NCBI GenBank assembly: GCA_963971225.1
Contig: OZ020267.1
Coordinates: 70,655,718-70,719,717, forward strand
DNA length: 64,000 nucleotides
Direction: 5' to 3'
From: Melieria omissa
Taxonomy: Eukaryota; Arthropoda; Insecta; Diptera; Ulidiidae
In this document: one piece after another, positions 56,681 to 64,000 of the stretch
Layout: each line of letters starts with the position of its first letter
How positions within the stretch are numbered: position 1 is the stretch's first letter
Notes under the pieces: model-generated
What the model was told of the DNA's origin: nothing
Databases searched by the model: none
What the model saw: only the letters and a program-made list of their open reading frames with translations
Translations under genes and position numbers: made by a program

Positions 56681-58320
56681 TAATAATTAGTATTAAAAAA
56701 TTTCGTTATTTGTAAAAAATATTATAAATTTTTAAAACTAATTGGAATTACTATTACATTTTCTTTACTGAAAAAAATTAGAAATTTAATCAATAATTTT
56801 TCGAAATGTTTTTTTTAAGATTTTTTAAAAATAAAAGAAATGTTAAAATGTTAAAAATTTACAATTTCGAGTAATTTACAAATTGCTGGAATTTTTAAAA
56901 ATTGTTTGAAATGATTAAAACTTAGTTAAATTATTATTAAAAATTTTTCAAAATGATTAACGGATTTTTAAAAAATATTAGAAGTACTAAGATTTTTTTA
57001 TATTATTAATAAACCTTTTTTAGAATTATTAGAAGTTGGTAGAGAATATTATAAATGTTCAAAACAATTAAAAATTATAAAACATTGCTAGAAATATTTC
57101 TTGAAATTTGGTAAAATGATTAGCAATGTTTTTTTTAATATTAAAAAGGTTTGCGAATTATTATAATATTTACTGGAAATTTGTGAAAATGATTAGGAGT
57201 CTTTAACAATATTCAAAATAATAAAGATATGAGAAATGATTAAAAAATAAAAATAAGTTTTTTTTAAATATTAGAAATGTTAAAAAATTTTTAGAAATAT
57301 TTTTTGCTAGAAACTACGCAAAAATTTAGAAAAATATATTTTTGCAAATCATTACAAATTTCATGCATCTACAAAATGAAAATTTCTAAAAATCGTATTT
57401 ATTGCAAATTGCTGAATTTTTCATAGCAACTTTCATAAATTGGCACAATCACTTTCAGCTTAATACCTTTAAAAACTTTTACAAGAGTGTAATTTTCAGA
57501 ATTATTAGTGAAGTGGTTTTAGCTATCACTTCATTGTTTAGCTCGTTGCCTTGATTGAACTTTCGCTCGTTCTCATTAAATTTTCCCTTACAATTTTCAT
57601 TTTAATCCTCGTCGCTTGTTGTTGCTTCCTGCATGACACTAAATTCTCTTTTGCATTGTCCTTGTCCCACTGAAGAGACAATGCGAACGCACAACAACAA
57701 CATTGCATCGATTTTCTCCGTCGCCTGGCGAGCGTAAAAGTCATTAATGCGAATTCGCTGCCAGTGCCGCAGCGCACCGCACCGCACCGCATCAGCGACA
57801 ACCTCATCAACTGCAGCGACGACAGCCTCAACAGGATCGCCATCATTAAATGCATTGTTGGTGTGCGCGGTGCTGTCATAATCGTTGTCATCATCAATGG
57901 CATTTCGTTGTCACTGCTGTCAGCAGCGTTGCGGTCATTTCAAGAATATATATGTGTGTGTGTGAGTGTGTGTGTGTTTCGCCTTTCTTTATTTTTTTTT
58001 TTATTTTTCCCATTTTCGCGCATTCTTTGCGCTCGTTCACCACTAGCCGCACACTGTAGTTTTATTTAAATATTTTCTGTATTGCATTCCTTCACATCTT
58101 ACTCGGTCAAATAATCACGGCTGGCATTCGGGTTCACTCAGGCGTTGATTGCTGTCGGGGTTGCTGAGGTGGTGGGCCGGTGGCTTTGCGGTGGCGCGCT
58201 GTGTTTCGGCGATTTGGCCGCGTGAATGTATTGTTTGGTGGCGCCACTGGTTGGCAGTTGGTGTAATTGGCGCTTGGGTGGTGTTTTGATGTTTGTTATT
58301 TTGAATTTCGTGGTGCAAAT
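56681..58320. other. AT-rich stretch followed by GC-richer unique block
   Basis: 56690-57400 is A/T-only with AAAATTATTAGAAATTTTT-type modules. 57540-58300 is unique and GC-richer, with short overlapping frames on both strands that match no family. It lies just upstream of the recursive splice site. Confidence 0.45.
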
Positions 58321-58333
58321 TTCTATAAATTTT

Positions 58334-58373
58334 TCACTAATCAAATGTTTTCTCTTTCTCTTTACAGGTAAGT
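58334..58373 (+). promoter_or_regulatory. Recursive (zero-nucleotide exon) splice site
   Basis: A 3' splice site is directly followed by a consensus 5' splice site: branch-point match CTAAT at 58337-58341, polypyrimidine TTTTCTCTTTCTCTTTACAG ending at 58367, then GTAAGT at 58368-58373. This is the structure of ratcheting points used to remove very long introns in flies: splicing in regenerates a donor and leaves no exon. All elements are near consensus and correctly spaced. It implies a host gene transcribed on +. Confidence 0.7.
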
Positions 58374-58599
58374 CCTAACAAACTTTGAGGCTTTGGTGAG
58401 TGTTTGATTGTATTTAGGGTAATAAATTCCCAAATGTGTTTTAGTGTCAGAATAGTAATTGCAATTCCGTCATCCTGCACAATTTCAGTGAAAATCTCTA
58501 GATTGTGCGGGATTGCAATCCTTATCTCATATATACTCGGTGGATGGTTTATTCTTTTGCCTTTTTAAAATGCCATTTCTATTTGATTTTGGATCTGTT

Positions 58600-60240
58600 T
58601 ATTTTTCCCATAGATTCTCTTTGAGTTTAGAGAGTTTTCTGTTTCTAGAGAGAATTTTTTTCAAGAGAATGTCTTTCATCAAGAGTGTCTCTCTTTTGTA
58701 AGAGTGTCTCTTTTGTAAAGAGAGTGACTTTTTGTTTCCTGAAGAGTTTTTTTTTTTTAATTTTCCTAAACAGTTTTCTTTCTAAAGAGATTTTCTAACA
58801 GAGTCTTTTATTTTAAAGAGTTTTCTAGTACATATCTCTCTTCTTAATAGTTTTCCTAGAGAGTATATAATTTCTAAAGAGTTTTCCTAAAAAAGCTCTT
58901 TTCCAAGAATTTTACATAGAAAGTACCTCTTGTCTACATATTTTTTCCTAGAGAGTCTTTCTTTTCCAAAGAGCTTTTCTAGAGAGTATCTTGTTTTTAA
59001 AGACTTTTTCTAAAAAATTGTTTTCAAACAGTTTTTTCTAGAAAGTCTCTCTTTCCTAGAAAGTCTCTAGCGAGTCTTTTTATTTCTTCTAGGCAATCTC
59101 TCTTTTGTATAGGATTTTTCTAAACAGTTTGTTTTATAAAGAGTTCTTTCTAGAAAATCTATGTTTTCCAAAAAGTTGTTCTATACATTTTTTTTAAGAT
59201 TTTTTTTCCTGAGAAGAAAAGAAGGATTTTTTTTAAAGACTTTTAATAGTAAATATCTGTCTTTTTAAAAGTTTTCTTAGAAAGTATCTCATTTTTAAAG
59301 AGTTTTCCTAAACAGTTTTAACTAGAAAGTCTTGAAAAGTCTTTGTTTTGTAAAGAATTTTGCTAAACAGTTTCTATGCCAAAGATTTTTTTCTAGAGAA
59401 TCTCTTTTTTCTAAAAAGTTTCCCTAAAAAGTAGTTTTTATAAAGATTTTTACCTGGAGACTCTCATTTTAAAGAGTTTTCCTAGTAAATATCTCTTTTC
59501 TTAAAAGTTTTCTTAGAGAGTATCTTATTTCTAAAGAGTTTTCCTAAACAGTTTTGACCAGTTTATCTTTTCTTAAACAGTTTCCTAAACAGTTTCTCTT
59601 TTCTTAAGAGTTTTCCTAACTGTCTCTTTGTACAAACAGTTTTTCGCTTGTCTAAATATATTTTCCTAAAGAGTTTTTCTTTTCTAAAGAGTTTTCCTGG
59701 AGAGTATTAGTTGCCTCATTAGTTTTCCTAGAGGATCTCTCTTTTGTAAAGAGTTTTTCCCTAGAAAGGCTCTCTTTTTTTTAAGTGTTCTGAGTCTCTT
59801 TGTTCTGAAGATTTTTCCTAAACAGTCTCTTTTCCAAAGAGTTTTTCTTTAAAAGCCTCTCTTTTCTAAGGAAGTTTTCCTAGAGAGTTTCTCTTTTATA
59901 AAAAGTATCAATTTGTTTCCAGAAAGTTTCTTCCTACAATGTCTCTCTTTGTCAAAAAATTTTCTAAAACAGCCTCTTTTTTTTAAAGAGCATTTTCTGG
60001 AGAGTCTCTCTTTCTACCGAGTCTTTCAAAAGAGTTTTTCAGTCGAGTCTTCTTTACTTTTCCAATGTTGTTCCTTCAAAAAGTTGATCCTTTTTCAAAA
60101 ATGTTCTTCCAGCGATTCCTTTACTTTCAAAAAGTCTTTTCCATATAGTCGTTTAGAAAGTTGTCGTCTCCCAAGGCGTTTTCTGTTCAAAGAAATCGTC
60201 TCTTTTTTTATAAATGTCTTATGAAAAATCTCCCTTTAAC
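58600..60240. repeat. Degenerate minisatellite AAAGAGTTTTCCTAGAGAGT, about 30 bp
   Basis: Imperfect units of TTTTCCTAGAGAGTCTCTC and TTTTCTAAAGAG or TTTTCCTAAACAGTTTCTC fill 1.6 kb, most diverged at the right end (60000-60240). The frame at 59913-60224 (103 codons) is a by-product. Confidence 0.9.
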
Positions 60241-62045
60241 TGCCTTCGATTTTGTGGGCCCTTCGTCGAGATTGGGACGTAATTGACTCATTTCGTTTTT
60301 TGAAAAGCTGGAGAGTTCAACTACAAAGAATAGAGCAAATTTAAGGTAGTTTTTTCTGATTTAGGAACCACAACCGAAAGCAATATATGACAGATATCTC
60401 TTTTGACATCGAAGCTGCGCTCGTTAGAAGTGTTGAAAGTTGATGCTATCTTTTATTTTCTCGTCTTTTGTGTAAGAAACCAGCCAGATTGAGCCATTTT
60501 CGTAACACTGTAGTAGATCTACTTCTATTATAATAACAACACTGTGTGCCAATACTTTTTCAACTATTTCTAAATTTTTTGTTTTGATCAAAGGGTCTCT
60601 CTGCTCTTGTAACTTCAACAGTTCTCCTCTATTTCTGAATTTAGTTCAACTCAGCACAGCTTTCACATCCAATACTCTGCTCACTCTTTCGCTTTGTAGA
60701 GTTCTCTGGCAGTGCTTGTCGCTTTTATATGTGAAAATGGAAAACTCAAATTAGAATTTAATGTGAACTTGTGAATACGGAAGTGCAATCCTCTTCCAAA
60801 TACTCCAAAATGCCGTCAATAAACGGCGAGCATTTCCGGCGCTCACTGACGAATTGTTGCCGAACAGCGCGTGGGAACTAAAGCAACAGCAGACAAACAG
60901 CAAACAACTACTGCAACTTTCAATTTGGCCATTGCTAGTATTGCTTCTGCTGCTCTTATTGTTGTTGTTGTTGCTGTAATGTGACCGTTGTTGTAATGCA
61001 ATGCTGTGGCGATATGTTGGGCAGCCAAAGCTGCTGCTGGTACTCAATTTCAATTTGTTATTGGGTTAATTCAATCAACCAGCGACAGCAACTGCGCTCA
61101 GCAGACAGCTAATGCGACTGCTGCTGGCTGCCATTGTCAACTGTTGCGGCAACAAGGAGGAGAGGGAAGGAGTGAATTTGGTTGCTGCTGCTGGTGTCTG
61201 CCGAATCTGTGATGCTTTGGATGGCTGTTGCCTGTTGTCGGCGTTACTGCGGCGGCATTGCCATGGAAAGTGCCAGCACAGTCACATCGACTGGCCCAGT
61301 GCAACGAGCCCAAACTCTCGAACTGTTTGCATGACAGCAACACTGATGGCAGTGTGCGCTGATGGTGGCAACCTTCACCCGCACTGCCAACCAAATAATC
61401 GTCGCAGCAACTGAAAATGCTGATTGAATTCACTTCAATTTCCAGTCAAAATTCAAACTCGTAAATAATCGCACACACACAAACACAAACATGCAGCACC
61501 GTTAGTGATTTTTGCAGTAACAATTATGCGCCGCAACGCTCGCTCGCTGCTGCAATGCTTTCATTGATGTGTCACAACGACTGCTGACGATTTGCCGTTG
61601 CATACAATTAGGCGTTGGCAAAAATAAATTAAAAAAAATGAGGAATTCTCGCTGTCGTTGTAAATGTATTGAAGTGTGGCCACAAAAGTGCCGTTAATGT
61701 TGGCATTTTCACACGCTCCCGCGCCTTTATGTATGCAATTAACTTTGGCACTAAAGCTTTGGCGGTCGTTGCTGCTGGTAGCAGGCGATTTTTATGCGGG
61801 TAATTTGTCGAGTGTGGCATGCACATGATTGCATTTTTTACTCGATTGCGTTTTGCTCTACATTTGCTCAACTTTTTTTTTGCAAAACTTAATTTTATGT
61901 GGGTTAAATGTGCACCGTATTTTGTGCCAATTGAAATTTATGACTGCTGGTTGTGCTAAATTCGTTGAAAACGTTTAAGTTGTGCGAAATATGGCTTCAC
62001 AACTTGTGTTTCTAGGGCTGCAGGCATTCGTTTGTGAGGATATCT
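60241..62045. other. Unique stretch with a GC-richer CAG/CTG block
   Basis: 60840-61430 is GC-rich for this window, with GCTGCTGCT runs and several frames of about 100 codons on both strands, none with recognisable domains. It resembles a conserved regulatory or untranslated-exon region. The rest is AT-rich and unremarkable. Confidence 0.4.
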
Positions 62046-62049
62046 GCTA

Positions 62050-63540
62050 AAGCGCCTAAAATTAGGTTAACTTTGCTGGAAATTCGTTAGGTTTTCATGT
62101 TGAGTGCAGTTTGTGGGTTTTATTTGGTTTATGTGTTAATAATTCTAGAATTTATACTCGAAATGTGTGCACTTTAAAGTGAATTTTGATTTAAGACGCC
62201 TGAAAGTAGGCAAAATTTGATAAAAAAACTACATTAGTAGTCTTCAAGTTTCTAGTCGGTTTAATTTTGACTTCTTTTTGTCCTTTATTAAAGTGAATTT
62301 AAATTTAGGGCGCCTAAAAGTATGCTTAAATTTAACAGACATTTAATTTTGTGGGCTTCCAACTTCAAGTAGGCTTTTGTGTTGCGCAATTATTATCATA
62401 AATATTTTTTTGTTTAATATAAAAGTGTATTTTGACTTAGGGCGCCTAAAAGTATGCCAACTTTGAAAGAAAATTAAATTAGTGGGCTTCAAAATTGAAG
62501 CAGGTTTTATTTGGTATGCATTAATAAACGCATATTTCAGCTTGTAGCATATTCTAGTAAATTTCAATCTAGGACGCCTAAAAGTATACATCGTTTTGGG
62601 GGAAAATGAAATTAGTAGGCTTTAAATTTAAAATAGGCTTTATTTTATGTGCAATTATAACAATAAACTTATATTTGCGGCATATTAAAGTGAATTTCCA
62701 TTTAGGGCGCCTAAAAGTAGGCAAAATGTTAAAGAAATTTACATTAGTGGGCTTGAACATTTTAGAAGGTTTTATTTAATGCGCAGTTACGTGTATAATC
62801 ACAAGCTTCCATTTGCATTAACTAAAAGTGAATTTTAATTAAGAGCGCCTAAAAGAAGGCAAACGTTTAAAGAATTTTAAAGAAAAAATTTATTTATTTA
62901 AATGCTTTAAAGAAAAAAAATTAGTAGACTTCGAGTTTCTTATTTAAATTCTTGGGTAATATTGAACATAATATTTTATTTGTAATATCTGAAGTAAAGT
63001 AAATTTAAATGTAAGGCGCCTAAAAGTAGATAAACTTGAACAAAACGTTTAATTGGCTTTAAAATTCAAGTAAGCTTTATTTGATGTGCAGTTATAATAA
63101 TAAACTTCTATTTGTATTATTGAAAAGTGAATTTCCATCTACGATGCCTAAAAGTATGCAAATGTTTAACTGAATTTGAAATTAATGGACTCCAAAATTC
63201 AAGAAGACTATATTTTAAGCACAATTATAACAACAAACATTTCAGCATATCAAAGTGAATTTAAATTTAGCTCCTAAAAGTAGGCAAAATGATTAAAAAT
63301 AACTTTAGTAAGCTTTAAATTTCAAATAGGCTTTATTTGATATGCAATTACAATCATAAATATTTATTTGCATCAAATAAAAGTGAATTTCTGTTTAAGG
63401 CGCCTAAAAGTAGGCACAATTTTAACATCAAATTAAATTAGTAGGCTTCAAGAAGGTTTTTTATTTACATTTGAAAAACCAACTTCCAGTTGCAGCATAT
63501 AACATTGATTTTCAATTAAGAGCGCCTAAAAGTATGCTCA
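62050..63540. repeat. Tandem array, about 130-bp unit, around GCGCCTAAAAGTATGC
   Basis: Twelve copies of GGGCGCCTAAAAGTAKGC or close variants at about 62052, 62195, 62308, 62440, 62572, 62705, 62844, 63014, 63144, 63271, 63399 and 63521. Spacing is mostly 113-139 bp, with one unit of 170 bp. Between them are shared blocks AAATTAGTGGGCTTC, GTAGGCTTTATTTGATGTGC, AATTATAATAATAAAC and AGTGAATTT. The core motif is better conserved than the rest of the unit. Confidence 0.92.
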
Positions 63541-64000
63541 TTTTTTTAATGAATACTTCAATTAGTGGGCTTCAAACTGCAATCAGGCTTCATTTAATAC
63601 GCAATTATAACCAAAAATTTGTATTTTTTAACCCACAATGAAAAAATGTCACCCACAAATAAATCTTCCATTCAAATCATGACATCAGGACATCATCAAG
63701 TCCCAGCACAAAGCTCCTAGCATAGCTTCAAAAGCGACCGCCTATAAGCTATGTTTCATGAACAATTGTTCGCTTAAATTTCAATCAACAATTGCCATAA
63801 GTTCGCACCTCCCACTTGTGGCGCCAGCAACAAAGCAGTTGCCTCGTTCGCTGCTCGTTCAACTTTACCCCTAATTGTATGCTTTCAAATAGATAAATGT
63901 TTTCGCTTCGCCAAATAATAGGCCACTTAGCGCTTATGAACCCCATCATTACCCGGCTTTGGTCTCATACTTGCTTGGCATTCGATCAGATTTGTTGTTG
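63541..64000. other. Unique stretch to the window end
   Basis: No gene recognised. Confidence 0.5.

Overview
This window looks like non-coding DNA from a higher fly (Brachycera; a tephritid-type fruit fly is my best guess, not proven). The evidence is an AT-rich, intron-like base composition, abundant CAA/GTT and CA/TG microsatellites, several insect mariner lineages, a Tc1-like element, an RTE-clade LINE, a jockey-superfamily LINE and small gypsy-like solo LTRs. I find no convincing host protein-coding exon. Every long reading frame that makes sense belongs to a transposable element, or is a by-product of a tandem repeat.

Layout. 1-1458: minus-strand LINE fragment (endonuclease plus start of RT), running off the window edge. 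3519-6010: tandem array carrying about 20 copies of a TGTGACA-N3-TGTCACA type palindrome. 6600-7560: GC-richer block. 8128-9310: GGTA-type repeat and a degenerate 200-300 bp repeat. 9790-12262: two tRNA-like (SINE-like) heads, a solo LTR and an approximately 90 bp minisatellite. 13035-17473: a Tc1-like IR/DR element that hosts a nearly intact mariner and two TTAA-flanked MITEs. 18250-20085: a mariner whose catalytic segment has been amplified about 13 times. 20947-21595: an internally deleted mariner. 24058-24196: a candidate untranslated exon. 25637-27195: a 246 bp array with CRE-like sites. 28895-29885: extreme AT tract. 30268 and 33529: two more solo LTRs. 35790-37435: CTTCACTTCCCTGA minisatellite. 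38800-39243 and 54570-56680: a Helitron-like repeat family, the second copy holding a 460 bp ATATA tract. 43230-44010: array that has captured a flanking segment. 44927-47089: RTE LINE with an intact 700-codon RT frame. 48950-49975 and 58600-60240: more minisatellites. 62050-63540: array built around GCGCCTAAAAGTATGC.

How it fits together. A very good zero-nucleotide (recursive) splice site at 58368, together with the candidate exon at 24058-24196, suggests that most or all of this window lies inside the large intron(s) or 5' region of one long gene transcribed on the + strand. Around it the sequence is dominated by tandem arrays with periods of 14, 43, 90, 93, 130, 203, 245 and 246 bp. At least one array can be traced to its source: it grew out of a mariner transposase gene.
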